A stretch of 29,821 nucleotides of DNA from an uncultured Clostridium sp. (GTDB lineage Bacteria > Bacillota > Clostridia > Lachnospirales > Lachnospiraceae), in the NCBI GenBank assembly GCA_900541315.1, contig UQJF01000021.1, positions 1 to 29,821 of the forward strand, given 5' to 3'. Position 1 is the stretch's first letter, and every line of letters begins with the position of its first letter. The notes beneath the pieces were generated by a model. The model was not told where the DNA came from, searched no databases, and saw nothing but the letters and a program-made list of their open reading frames with translations. The translations under genes were made by a program, and so were the position numbers. Below, in pieces: positions 1 to 9,939 of this stretch.

Positions 1-56
1 ACTCAAATCCGCATCCTACGTGATTAGTACAGTTATTTACGAAACGATGTACTAGT
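1..56 (-). repeat. Partial copy of dispersed palindromic element
   Basis: These 56 bases match the reverse complement of 18925-18980 at 55 positions; the only difference is at base 21. The copy ends at ACTAGT (51-56), the same point where the arm of the large palindrome at 18923-19093 ends, so 56 looks like a true element boundary. The other side runs off the window. The repeat overlaps the 3' end of comEC and supplies its stop codon and last codons. No transposase is associated here. Confidence 0.85.
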
Positions 57-2501
57 TTTTACTGCTCTTTTGATAATAACCTTCCTGTCTTTATTTTCTA
101 ATATCCAGGCGCCATTTCCACCGGTCTCATAAAAAGAAATATTTTGTTTCTTCATCTGTTCTGTAACTGCGGGAGATGGATGACCGTAGGAATTATCTTT
201 TCCATAGGAAATAAATGCAGCCTTTAAAGGCATTTTCCCTAAAAAACCGGGACTGGAAGAGCCTTTAGAACCATGATGGGCAGTTTTCAGGATCTGTACA
301 TGTTTTAAATGTTCCTGCTGGATACTGCCTTTTATTTCTGCCATTTTTAAAAGTTCTGTTTCTTCTGATATTCCCATATCACCGGTAAACAGCATATGCA
401 GATCTTTATAGTGGGTACAAAGCACCAGTGAATGAGCATTGCGCTCTTTTTCTGTTTCTTTTTCAAAAATACAGGTAAATTCCATTTCTCCGGCTTTTAT
501 CCTATCTCCCTGATGCATGTAATACGTCCTTCCCCCGGCTTCTGCCTGCATCTGTTCCAGCTTACCGTAAATATCTCCTCCCTTTCCCCCGGCAGGCAAT
601 ATTAATATGTCTATAGGCATTTTCTGTTCTAAAAGATATAAAAGCCCGCTTATGTGGTCATTATCCCCATGACTTACAATGGCCATGTCTAATCGTGAAA
701 TACCTTTAGATTTAAGGCATGGCTCAAGGGTTCTGCTTCCCAGCTTCTTTTTATCAGAACTTCCGCCATCTATAAGGATACTGGTCCGGCCAGACCTGAG
801 AAGAAAGCCATCTCCCTGACCTACATCCAGACAGAGAAGTTCAAACCCCTTAACCGGACGGGGAGAAAGAATAGTAAAACCAATGAGAACTGATATGATC
901 AGAACAACAGCTGCAAATACTGCTCTTCTTTGTCCTTTTAGCTTTCTTCCCATAAGCCATTTCAATGCAGCTATCCCTATTCCCCATACCACAATATAAC
1001 CCATGATCTGTCCCGGACCAGGACGTCCCGTTATCCTCACTGCTCCCGGCAATTTCATGGAACATCCACATATCCACTTGTAATAGACAAGGATCACATG
1101 TCCCACATTGGCAGCGGTTTCTGCTGCAAAAGGCCAGAATCCCCCGGTAAGCAATATCATGATACCTGACAGCATTAAAAAAGCTACAAAGGGCAATACC
1201 AGAAAATTTAAAAACATCCCATACAAAGGATACTGGTAATAATGCCAAGCCATAACAGGCAGAAGAATGATCTGCACCCATAAGCTGATCACTACTATTT
1301 TTTTCCAGTTTTTCCCAATATTAAACTCCCGGATCATCCATTGTCCCGGTCCGGAAATTGCCAGAACTGCTGAAAAGGAAAGCTGAAAACCACTGTGAAA
1401 GATCAGATAGGGATTTTTTCCAAGAAGACTTAAAGCTGCAAACCCCAGGGCTGAAAGACTGTCATAGGTACGCCCCCGTTCTGCTGCCAGCCACAGGCAG
1501 CAGATCATAAGGACTGCCCGGACAGCAGACCCTCCAGAACCTGTAAATATGCCATAACTGATCACAAAGCTGCCGCCTAATATTCCCGCAGCTTTAAATC
1601 CGCCTATCGTCTTTCTAAGGAGCAGATATATCCCTCCGCCGATCAACGACAAATGCTGTCCGCTCACTGCCAGCAAATGAGCGATCCCGCTGCTGCGGTA
1701 CAGATCCAAGGTATCTGCTTCCATAAAAGAAGTATCTCCCAGCAAGACCGCCTTATAAATACTGCTGTCTTCCTTTTCACAGTATTGTTCCAGAATGCGG
1801 CTGCAATATTTTCTGAACCTGAGGATAACACGCATAAAGGGCCGGTCCGCCCCCCAGCTTTCCTTTAAAGCTTTTATATATCCGGTACACACCACTCCCT
1901 TTGACCGGTAATACAGTTTTGCATTAAATTCTCCCGGATTTTTTTCAGATTCCGCCAGATTTAATGAACAGGCTATTTTCACTTTTTTTCCAGGAAGAAG
2001 ACTCTCTTCCCAGTTTTCCAGCTCTCCCGGCACTCCATATAGCTGTACCGGAAATTGAAGGGTCAGCCACTGTATCTTTACTTTATTTACAATTATTTCC
2101 AGTTTTTCGCTTTTTTCCCGTACATCCATTACCTGTCCGGTCAGCTGCACCACATCCCCAAATTCTGCCTGTGCGATCCGGTCTTTCTCCCGGTCCATCT
2201 GGTTTCTGGACTGTACTCCTAAAAAACTTCCTGCTGACATTCCACTAAAAATAAACATAAAAATAAGCAGAAGTATCCTGTATGTGACACTCCTGCCTGA
2301 ATTTCCAGCCAGATCCCGGTTCTGGTCTCTTCCCAGATACCGGTTCTGGTCTCTTCCCAGAAAATGCCTGGCAATAAGCGCTGCTAAAAACAGCGCTCCT
2401 GCAAACCAGAAACATTTTCTGTATACAGCCTCCTGTAAACACAGGGCAAGCACCTCTCCAAGTACAAAACCTGCGGTTATCACCACAAGGGGCCGTTTCA
2501 T
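33..2501 (-). CDS. comEC: ComEC/Rec2 family DNA uptake channel protein
   Basis: Full-length ComEC of 822 residues. In this family the protein forms the inner-membrane channel that carries single-stranded DNA into the cell during transformation. Seen: N-terminal membrane segments (about 1-100), a DUF4131/OB-like region (about 100-220), a polytopic competence domain with the typical SGIAHLLAVSGQHLSLIGG stretch (about 270-530), and a C-terminal metallo-beta-lactamase-like domain from about 553. That domain has GQGDG, HGDNDH at 611-616, TGD and AHHGS near 742, so its metal-site residues look intact. Start ATG 2501 has GGAG about 10 bases upstream and lies 29 bases after the GerMN gene. Two oddities: an 8-residue tandem duplication (GRDQNRYL/GRDQNRDL, 49-64), and a C-terminus, TSTSFRK, encoded by a dispersed repeat. 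Whether the cell is competent cannot be told from this window. Confidence 0.95.
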   Translation of the reverse strand: MKRPLVVITAGFVLGEVLALCLQEAVYRKCFWFAGALFLAALIARHFLGRDQNRYLGRDQNRDLAGNSGRSVTYRILLLIFMFIFSGMSAGSFLGVQSRNQMDREKDRIAQAEFGDVVQLTGQVMDVREKSEKLEIIVNKVKIQWLTLQFPVQLYGVPGELENWEESLLPGKKVKIACSLNLAESEKNPGEFNAKLYYRSKGVVCTGYIKALKESWGADRPFMRVILRFRKYCSRILEQYCEKEDSSIYKAVLLGDTSFMEADTLDLYRSSGIAHLLAVSGQHLSLIGGGIYLLLRKTIGGFKAAGILGGSFVISYGIFTGSGGSAVRAVLMICCLWLAAERGRTYDSLSALGFAALSLLGKNPYLIFHSGFQLSFSAVLAISGPGQWMIREFNIGKNWKKIVVISLWVQIILLPVMAWHYYQYPLYGMFLNFLVLPFVAFLMLSGIMILLTGGFWPFAAETAANVGHVILVYYKWICGCSMKLPGAVRITGRPGPGQIMGYIVVWGIGIAALKWLMGRKLKGQRRAVFAAVVLIISVLIGFTILSPRPVKGFELLCLDVGQGDGFLLRSGRTSILIDGGSSDKKKLGSRTLEPCLKSKGISRLDMAIVSHGDNDHISGLLYLLEQKMPIDILILPAGGKGGDIYGKLEQMQAEAGGRTYYMHQGDRIKAGEMEFTCIFEKETEKERNAHSLVLCTHYKDLHMLFTGDMGISEETELLKMAEIKGSIQQEHLKHVQILKTAHHGSKGSSSPGFLGKMPLKAAFISYGKDNSYGHPSPAVTEQMKKQNISFYETGGNGAWILENKDRKVIIKRAVKTSTSFRK
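2309..2361 (-). repeat. 24-bp tandem repeat inside comEC
   Basis: Two adjacent 24-bp units (2309-2332 and 2333-2356), differing mainly at the base that turns Tyr into Asp, followed by a five-base partial third copy. The repeat is in frame and doubles an octapeptide GRDQNR(Y/D)L in the loop after the first membrane segments of ComEC. A 24-bp unit can slip without breaking the frame. Confidence 0.85.
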
Positions 2502-2530
2502 ATTCTTTTTTCTCCGGTTTATCTTATTTT

Positions 2531-3478
2531 TTATTTCTGCTCAATATAATCTGTATTCCGCTCAAAAGCAGTATTTAAAGATACCACTTCGCGGAACATT
2601 ACATCCTGTGAACCATTTACCATAATCTGTACCTTGGAAACAGAAGTCTTATCCACCAGCGAATTAACAATTGCGTAAATAGGGATGTATTCATTTACAC
2701 TCTGGCTGCTGTTTAAAAAGGCAGAATCAAAATTGATATAGCACACATTATCTGTCACTGATACGCTGAGTATCTTACAGTCAGAAGGAAGTACCGCCTG
2801 ATGGCCATTGCCTGACGGTCCTGCGATCAGCTGTTCCACGATTAGCTGTTCCATGGAAGTATTTATATTATGGGCCACGTCCCGCTTTTCCTCTACCAGT
2901 TTATCTCCTGTACTGTTAGCAAAATACAAGGTCAGTTCTGTTTTCTCGTAGGCATTTACATTACTTGTATTGATAATGAAATCTCCTGCTGAGATAAAGC
3001 CCACAGGATTTCCCTGACGGTCCATAAGAGGCTGGTCTCCACGGTAAATACTGATATAATCGATCCCCGGTATCTGGGTCATTGTCCTTGCCAGAGCTGC
3101 ACGGCACAGGATCTCCTGTTCCGGCTTCATAGATATATAGCTGCCGTCAAAATACAGATACAATACCTGTTCATCAATCCTGCAGGTTTTAAAAGATACC
3201 TTTTCATTTACAGCAGGCTGACAATCCAGATCTCTTGGTACATGGAGCAGCTGGTCCATCAGTTCTTCTGCCAGATCTGCCTGATCCTTTGTTTCTGTTT
3301 CATATTCCTGTGCCACCAGCTTGGTCAAAGAGGAATTCAGGTAATATATGAGATATTTTCCTGAACCTGGGTCAGGTTTTGGCTCTGCCTTTGCACCGCA
3401 CCCGGAAAGAACTGCCATGGTGACCATAAGGATCCCCAGAAATACACCCAGAAGAAACTTATCTTTTCTATGTTTCAT
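2531..3478 (-). CDS. GerMN-domain lipoprotein
   Basis: A 315-residue lipoprotein. The first 27 residues are a signal peptide ending in the lipobox LSGC, so Cys27 is probably lipidated. Two GerMN-type domains follow (about 40-160 and 175-300). The first includes the SSLTKLVAQEY and PGIDYISIYRGDQPL stretches, and the second includes the LIAGPSG and INFDSAFL stretches. GerMN domains occur in the spore germination protein GerM and in lipoproteins of many Firmicutes beside two-component systems; their ligand is not firmly known. The ATG overlaps the kinase stop codon (ATGA), with AGGAGG nine bases upstream inside the kinase gene. This implies translational coupling and a joint role at the cell surface. 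Confidence 0.88.
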   Translation of the reverse strand: MKHRKDKFLLGVFLGILMVTMAVLSGCGAKAEPKPDPGSGKYLIYYLNSSLTKLVAQEYETETKDQADLAEELMDQLLHVPRDLDCQPAVNEKVSFKTCRIDEQVLYLYFDGSYISMKPEQEILCRAALARTMTQIPGIDYISIYRGDQPLMDRQGNPVGFISAGDFIINTSNVNAYEKTELTLYFANSTGDKLVEEKRDVAHNINTSMEQLIVEQLIAGPSGNGHQAVLPSDCKILSVSVTDNVCYINFDSAFLNSSQSVNEYIPIYAIVNSLVDKTSVSKVQIMVNGSQDVMFREVVSLNTAFERNTDYIEQK

Positions 3479-4944
3479 GAACGTTCCTCCTGTCTTGATA
3501 CATAATTTAAAGGAATACGCATGCTGAAGGTAGTCCCTTCTCCCTGCGTACTTTCCACATCGATCACACCATGATGCATCTGTATTACATTTTTAGTAAT
3601 AGAAAGCCCCAGTCCGGTACCGCCAACCTCTCTGGAACGTGCTTTATCCACACGGAAGAAACGCTCAAAAATGTGATCTACACTGTCCTCCGGTATACCA
3701 ATACCGGAATCTGCAACCTTCACGTAAAAGTATTTATGGTCAGCATCCAGTGTCACCCGCACCCATCCGGAATCCACATTATATTTAATTGCATTTTCCA
3801 CCAGATTGGTCACTGCCAGGTTCAGCTTCACCTTGTCTACATCTGCTGTAACTTCCCTGATGCTCTCTAAGATCAGTTCCACATTGCTGCGCTTGGCAAT
3901 AGGCCGCAGTCTCTTTAAGATCATTTCCAGTTCGTGATTAATATGCACCTGTGAAATTTTCATCTGGCTTTCTGCTGATTTATCCATGCGGACTAAAGTA
4001 AGCAGATCTTCTATGATCTGGCTTTCCCTGTCGATCTCATCAGAAATATCAGACATAAACTCCCGGTACAGTTCCACCGGCACCTCTTCCATTCCCATAA
4101 GGGAATCTGCCAGCACACGAATGGACGTGATCGGTGTTTTTAACTCATGGGACACATTGGAAACAAACTCCTGACGGGACTGGTCCACAGCCTTCAGTTT
4201 GCGAAGGGACTTCTGCACAGCATGGGACATCTGTCTTGTTTCGCTGTAAGCATCTTCCCTGATATCTGCATCCAGATCCCCCTGTGCCACCCGGTCAAAG
4301 GAACGCAAAAGCCGCTTAAAGGGCTTTACCAGGAAGTAAGCTGACACTATAGAGAAAAGAACTGCCATTAAAGCCATACACATGAAAAACAGCTGTGCGC
4401 TGCTTTTTACACGCTTGGTCACGGAAGCCACATTTTCCATGGAAGCTGTCACTGCTATCACTCCCTGGATTTTTTTATCATCAGCCGGATCATAAACAGG
4501 AATGGTCTGATAAAAATAACCGGCATCTTTATTAAACCTGTTGCTTATCTCTCCCTTAAAACAGCGTATGACTTCTTCAGATATATAATATTTTCCTGTT
4601 GACAGATTAAAGGTATCTGTCATGATCTTATAACTGCTGTTGACGATAACAATACGTCCGTTATACAGATCTGCGATCGTCTGCATCTGAGCATCCAGAC
4701 TGACATTATTGGTCTTATCTGCTGTCAGATACCCTGAACGGGTCATTCGGTTGCTTAAGATCACACACTGATTCTGTATCTCAATGCCTCTGGCCTCTAT
4801 CTGGTTCTGTTTAAAAGAGCCTATGAGTATCCAGGTCTGCAGCAACAGCGGGATGACCGCCACTGCGATCATTAAAAGCGTCATGGGGACAGTAATGCTC
4901 TGTCCCCTTGTTTTCAGCTTTTCATACCATTTTTCTTTATTCAA
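3475..4944 (-). CDS. HAMP-containing sensor histidine kinase
   Basis: A 489-residue membrane histidine kinase. Layout: TM1 about 19-42, an extracellular sensor region about 43-182, TM2 about 184-206, HAMP 207-258, HisKA with the phospho-acceptor His266 in SHELKTPIT, then HATPase_c with the N box NLVENAIKY, DSGIGIPEDS and GGTGLGL. All catalytic boxes look intact. The start is TTG at 4944, chosen because AGGAG lies seven bases upstream and MNKEKWYEK precedes a good first TM. It follows degV by 10 bases and overlaps the GerMN gene. No response regulator gene is adjacent on either side or elsewhere in the window, although this PhoR/WalK-like type normally sits with one. The partner is unknown. 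Confidence 0.93.
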   Translation of the reverse strand: MNKEKWYEKLKTRGQSITVPMTLLMIAVAVIPLLLQTWILIGSFKQNQIEARGIEIQNQCVILSNRMTRSGYLTADKTNNVSLDAQMQTIADLYNGRIVIVNSSYKIMTDTFNLSTGKYYISEEVIRCFKGEISNRFNKDAGYFYQTIPVYDPADDKKIQGVIAVTASMENVASVTKRVKSSAQLFFMCMALMAVLFSIVSAYFLVKPFKRLLRSFDRVAQGDLDADIREDAYSETRQMSHAVQKSLRKLKAVDQSRQEFVSNVSHELKTPITSIRVLADSLMGMEEVPVELYREFMSDISDEIDRESQIIEDLLTLVRMDKSAESQMKISQVHINHELEMILKRLRPIAKRSNVELILESIREVTADVDKVKLNLAVTNLVENAIKYNVDSGWVRVTLDADHKYFYVKVADSGIGIPEDSVDHIFERFFRVDKARSREVGGTGLGLSITKNVIQMHHGVIDVESTQGEGTTFSMRIPLNYVSRQEERS

Positions 4945-4954
4945 CTGTTTGCTC

Positions 4955-5824
4955 CTATTCCAGCTCCTTTAACTTACCGGAGCAGGCTACTGCAAGGCTT
5001 CCTGGTCCAATATGACAGGCAATGCTTAAAGAAAGAGGTGCCATGGTGATGTCTGCTCCCGGATACTGCTCTTTTAAAGCTGCTTCCAACTCTTTTGCAT
5101 CTTCTTCATTGCAGGTATGGGCAATCTCCAGGTAAGTATGTTCTGCATTCTTGTCATGGAAACGCTCATCCAGATCCTTAGCAAGGGCTGTGAGCATAAT
5201 GGATCTTGCCTGCTTTGCAGTACGTGCCTTTGAAAAAGCATCTAACTTTTCCCCCTGAATGGTCAAAACAGGCTTAATACGCAGCAAAGTTCCCAGTGCA
5301 GCTGCAGCCGGAGTGATACGTCCACCCTTTTTTAGATATTTTAAAGTGGTAAGGGTAATATAAATACTACTCTCATACTTAACCCGCTCTAAGATTTCTT
5401 TGATCTGTGCTGCCTCATAGCCCTTTGCAGCCAGGTCTCTGGCATCTAATGCAGACTGCTCCTGAGTAACGGAAATACGCTGGTTGTTTACAACCTGTAC
5501 CTTGCCGTCATAATCATCTGATAACATAATAGCAGTCTGGCAGGAACCGCTTAAACCACTGGACATAGGAATATAAAGGATCTCATCATATTCCTTTAAC
5601 AGCTTATCCCAGAAGTCAGTTACTTCTCCCGGTGATGGCTGGGAAGTGGTGATATCTGCTCCTTCTTCCATCTGTCTGAAAAATTCTTCATGGGTCAGAT
5701 TTACACCTTCATAAAACATTTCCCCATTGATCATAAAAGGCATAGGCAGCACATAAATCCCTAGTTTTTCTGCCTGCTCCTGTGTAATACCGCTGTTGCT
5801 GTCCGTAGCGATCGCTGTTCTCAT
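4955..5824 (-). CDS. DegV family fatty-acid-binding protein
   Basis: A 289-residue DegV (FakB-like) protein. Members bind one fatty acid and, with the kinase FakA, feed exogenous acyl chains into phospholipid synthesis. Seen: the N-terminal IATDSNSGI, TTSQPSPGE near residue 85, and PMSSGLSGSCQTA, which carry the serines that surround the acyl carboxylate in known structures. I place the start at the ATG at 5824, because MRTAIATDSNSG matches the family N-terminus and AAGGAG lies just upstream; the longer frame to 5848 would add eight unlikely residues. It begins 20 bases after the GntR gene. No fakA gene is in the window, so its partner must be elsewhere. Confidence 0.9.
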   Translation of the reverse strand: MRTAIATDSNSGITQEQAEKLGIYVLPMPFMINGEMFYEGVNLTHEEFFRQMEEGADITTSQPSPGEVTDFWDKLLKEYDEILYIPMSSGLSGSCQTAIMLSDDYDGKVQVVNNQRISVTQEQSALDARDLAAKGYEAAQIKEILERVKYESSIYITLTTLKYLKKGGRITPAAAALGTLLRIKPVLTIQGEKLDAFSKARTAKQARSIMLTALAKDLDERFHDKNAEHTYLEIAHTCNEEDAKELEAALKEQYPGADITMAPLSLSIACHIGPGSLAVACSGKLKELE

Positions 5825-5844
5825 ATCTGTCTCCTTGCTATTTA

Positions 5845-6519
5845 TCATTTCTTATCTTCTTTAAAAGCATTTCCTTCCTGGTAATGCTCTCTGGCTAACT
5901 GCATGCCGGACTGGTAATGCTGTTCCATGAGTATTCTTGCTTTTTTATAATCCCCGGACTGGTACACCTTAGTGATGCTCCTGTGCTGTGCGATCCCTAG
6001 TTCCCTCTCTTCTTCTGTACGGATGGCAAAACGGATCAGAAGAGTCCGGATAAAATTGTATTGTTTATAAGTTTCTTTCATAAAACGATTACCGCAATAA
6101 TCAAAAAAAACTTTGTGATAGCGGAAATCTGCCTCAAAATATTCTATTGATGTTTTAGCTCTTGCCATTTCTTCTTCATACATCAAAAGCTTTTCCACCA
6201 GAGTTTTCTGATCCGACTCTGTTCCGGAAAGCATCACCGCTTTACTGGCTAAAAAAGTGATAAAGTCATTAAGTTCGTTGGCATAGGAATAATCGAAGGT
6301 GATAAGCTGTGCTCCGCTTTTTGATACTTCCTGAGTCAGTCCATCTTTTGAAAGTCGGTTGATGGCATCACGCACTGGTGTGGATGAAACCTGAAACCGC
6401 TCCTGAAGTTCCCTATTAGTAAGCTTATCGCCCATTAAAATCCTGCCACACAGAATATCTTCCTTCAAAATATTATAGATCTGTTCACTAAGTGTCTGCT
6501 TGACAATTTTTTCGGGCAT
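5845..6519 (-). CDS. GntR family regulator, FCD subfamily
   Basis: A 224-residue transcription factor. The N-terminal winged helix (about 8-75) has the GntR pattern LSEQIYNILKEDILCGRI followed by LQERFQVSSTPVRDAINRL. The C-terminal FCD domain has candidate metal/ligand residues in DFRYHKVF, QHRSI and MEQHYQSGM. The start at 6519 (MPEKIV) is preferred over the upstream ATG at 6609, because AGGAGG precedes it and the extra 30 residues are lysine/asparagine-rich and unlike the family. It heads the minus-strand operon and is divergent from the symporter/TPL pair, so it probably controls that pair and possibly itself. FCD regulators often sense carboxylic or amino acids; the ligand here is an inference. 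Confidence 0.9.
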   Translation of the reverse strand: MPEKIVKQTLSEQIYNILKEDILCGRILMGDKLTNRELQERFQVSSTPVRDAINRLSKDGLTQEVSKSGAQLITFDYSYANELNDFITFLASKAVMLSGTESDQKTLVEKLLMYEEEMARAKTSIEYFEADFRYHKVFFDYCGNRFMKETYKQYNFIRTLLIRFAIRTEEERELGIAQHRSITKVYQSGDYKKARILMEQHYQSGMQLAREHYQEGNAFKEDKK

Positions 6520-6583
6520 AGCCTCGCCTCCTTTTTTCTTGGTTTTGTTTTTCCTGTTTTCCTTATTCTGTTGTATTGTTATC

Positions 6584-6593
6584 AGTGCATCAC
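6584..6593 (-). promoter_or_regulatory. Candidate GntR operator near its own start
   Basis: On the minus strand this reads GTGATGCACT, about 20 bases downstream of the predicted -10 box of the GntR gene. Its first eight bases match the palindrome GTGATGCATCAC in the divergent symporter leader at 6760-6771. Assignment to this regulator is inferred from placement and sharing. Confidence 0.45.
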
Positions 6594-6615
6594 AAATGGA
6601 CACATTCATATTTTC

Positions 6616-6644
6616 ATGATACTACACTTTTTACAAACGGTCAA
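6616..6644 (-). promoter_or_regulatory. Sigma-A promoter of the GntR-to-comEC operon
   Basis: On the minus strand: TTGACC (6639-6644), a 17-base spacer and TATCAT (6616-6621). This is a near-consensus vegetative promoter, about 95 bases upstream of the chosen GntR start. It lies on the opposite strand from the symporter promoter at 6716-6743, so the two promoters are back to back. Confidence 0.7.
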
Positions 6645-6715
6645 AATATATTTACCTAACTCCCGGCCCTGCACGGTCTCTCTTTTATTTTGCATAAATA
6701 TTTTCAAAATAGGTA

Positions 6716-6743
6716 TTGACTTTTATACAAAATAGTGTATTAT
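6716..6743 (+). promoter_or_regulatory. Promoter of symporter-TPL operon
   Basis: TTGACT (6716-6721), a 16-base spacer and TATTAT (6738-6743). An inverted pair ATACA...TGTAT overlaps the spacer and -10 box. The leader that follows is about 150 bases and contains GTGATGCATCAC, an imperfect hairpin (6793-6828, cores CCGC/GCGG) and a second hairpin TGTCAG/CTGACA (about 6846-6863). I found no T-box signature and no riboswitch that I recognise. Confidence 0.7.
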
Positions 6744-6759
6744 ATGAATCACAAGATAT

Positions 6760-6778
6760 GTGATGCATCACGCATCAC
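6760..6778 (+). promoter_or_regulatory. Candidate GntR operator GTGATGCATCAC plus repeat
   Basis: A perfect 12-bp palindrome GTGATGCATCAC (6760-6771), followed at once by GCATCAC (6772-6778), a repeat of its right half. It lies about 17 bases after the -10 box, where a bound repressor would block transcription. The same GTGATGCA is present downstream of the divergent GntR promoter. Confidence 0.5.
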
Positions 6779-6926
6779 GCAATAAGCATCATCTACAGAA
6801 TCAGCCGCCAGCGGTTCCTGCAGATGTATGATCGTGAAAGACATGTCAGAGGGCCCTGACAGTTTGACGCAAACGTAAACTTATACATCACAAAAGGAGG
6901 TGTGTCTCATCAACCGAATACTCCAC

Positions 6927-8414
6927 ATGATCATCAAACTTGTGGGAGCTGTCAACGATCTGTTATGGGGAGATTTGATTATTCTGGAATTCTCAGGGGG
7001 AGATATCCAGTTCGGACTTTCACTTCTGGTACTGATCCTTATTCCAGCAGGATTATACTTCACCTTTAAAACCAGATTTCTTCCATTCCGCCTGTTCCCG
7101 GAAATGATCCGGGTCACATTGGAAAAAGATGAAACAAAAAAAGACGAAAACTCTATATCTGGTGTTCAGGCACTTATCGTTGCTACTGCTACCCGCGTAG
7201 GTATGGGAAACTTAGCCGGTGTTGTTGCTGCTATCTCATTTGGCGGCGCTGGAGCTGTTTTCTGGATGTGGCTGACCGCACTCATTGGCTCTTCCAGCAG
7301 TTTTATCGAATCCACGCTGGCACAGATCTACAAAGAAAAGGATCCTCTCTACGGCGGTTATCGCGGCGGTCCGGCTTACGTAATGGACCGTATCCGACTG
7401 GTGACAAAAATCAAACGAGAAGATGCTTTCGTAAAGAACGTAAAAGAAGAAGCCGAATATGTGGCAGATGATGAACAGACTTATTACACCCGTGGCTGTA
7501 AATACGGTCTCTTAGGGACCGCATTCGCACTCTCCGGACTGCTTTGCTGGGCTGGTATCAGTCAGGTGATTGGAAACTCCGTTACCACTTCCTTCCAGAA
7601 TGCATTCGGTATCCCGCAGGTTGCAACCGCTCTCGTACTGGTAGCTATGTCCGCAGTCATCGTTCTTCGCAAAAATGCTACTGTTAAGGTTTTAGACATG
7701 GTAGTTCCTGTTATGGCAGGTGCTTACTTCTTAGTAACTCTGTTCGTTATCTTCAAAAACATTACACTGCTTCCATCTGTTATAGGAAACATTTTCTCCC
7801 AAGCATTTGGTATCAGACAGTTTGCCGGCGGCGGACTTGGTGTGATCGTTATGAACGGAGTAAAGCGCGGACTTTTCTCAAATGAAGCAGGAAGCGGTTC
7901 TGCTCCATGTGCTGCAGCTGCAGCAGAAGTCAGCCATCCGGTAAAGCAGGGTCTCATACAGGCACTTGGCGTATTTATAGATACGTTAGTGATCTGCAGC
8001 TGTTCCGCATTCCTGATGCTTTTAGCCCCGGCTGAAAAAATCGAAGGTCTTATGGGAATGGATCTTTTACAGGCAGCTATGAACCATCACCTTGGATATG
8101 CAGGTGTTGTATTTATCGCAGTTGTACTTTTCCTGTTCAGCTTTTCCACTTTCCTTGGCATTCTTTATTATGCCCGCTGCAACGTATCTTACGTTTTCGG
8201 TGATACATGGACAGCTCAGACAGGATATAAGATTTTTTTACTTATCATGCTCTTTATCGGCGGTGTGGCAGCCTATGAATTTGTCTGGGAACTCGGCGAC
8301 CTTGGCGTAGGCCTTATGACAGTATTTAATATGATCGCGATTGTCCCACTCTCCGGCCAGGCCATCAATGCCTTAAAGGATTACGAAACCAATTATAAGA
8401 AGAAAAAAATATAA
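6927..8414 (+). CDS. AGCS family sodium:amino acid symporter
   Basis: A sodium-coupled amino-acid transporter of the alanine/glycine:cation symporter family; 495 residues from the ATG at 6927. Family signatures: TRVGMGNLAGV near 90-99, GGAGAVFWMWLTA near 107-118, GGPAYVMD near 148, LFSNEAGSGSAPCAAAAA and FSFSTFLGILYYAR. About 35 extra residues (roughly 154-190, charged and Glu/Lys-rich) are absent from the paralogue at 24124-25512. The start is uncertain. AAAGGAGGTG at 6893-6902 has no ATG/GTG/TTG at proper distance; the ATC at 6909 sits eight bases away, while the ATG at 6927 matches the paralogue's first residue. It is followed 63 bases later by the TPL gene, so tyrosine or a related amino acid is the likely cargo, but family substrates are usually alanine or glycine. 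Confidence 0.92.
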   Translation: MIIKLVGAVNDLLWGDLIILEFSGGDIQFGLSLLVLILIPAGLYFTFKTRFLPFRLFPEMIRVTLEKDETKKDENSISGVQALIVATATRVGMGNLAGVVAAISFGGAGAVFWMWLTALIGSSSSFIESTLAQIYKEKDPLYGGYRGGPAYVMDRIRLVTKIKREDAFVKNVKEEAEYVADDEQTYYTRGCKYGLLGTAFALSGLLCWAGISQVIGNSVTTSFQNAFGIPQVATALVLVAMSAVIVLRKNATVKVLDMVVPVMAGAYFLVTLFVIFKNITLLPSVIGNIFSQAFGIRQFAGGGLGVIVMNGVKRGLFSNEAGSGSAPCAAAAAEVSHPVKQGLIQALGVFIDTLVICSCSAFLMLLAPAEKIEGLMGMDLLQAAMNHHLGYAGVVFIAVVLFLFSFSTFLGILYYARCNVSYVFGDTWTAQTGYKIFLLIMLFIGGVAAYEFVWELGDLGVGLMTVFNMIAIVPLSGQAINALKDYETNYKKKKI

Positions 8415-8465
8415 AATATAATAAAAGCGTAATGTTGCGCTTTAAAACAAAAAACTATATAATAG

Positions 8466-9896
<1,431 letters not shown>

Positions 9897-9939
9897 TGAA
9901 AATGCACGTAACCACCTCTTATTTATAGCAGTTACTCCT

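Noticed and set aside
6744..6900. T-box or amino-acid riboswitch in the symporter leader
   Set aside because: Hairpins exist but no T-box sequence or known aptamer core was recognised.
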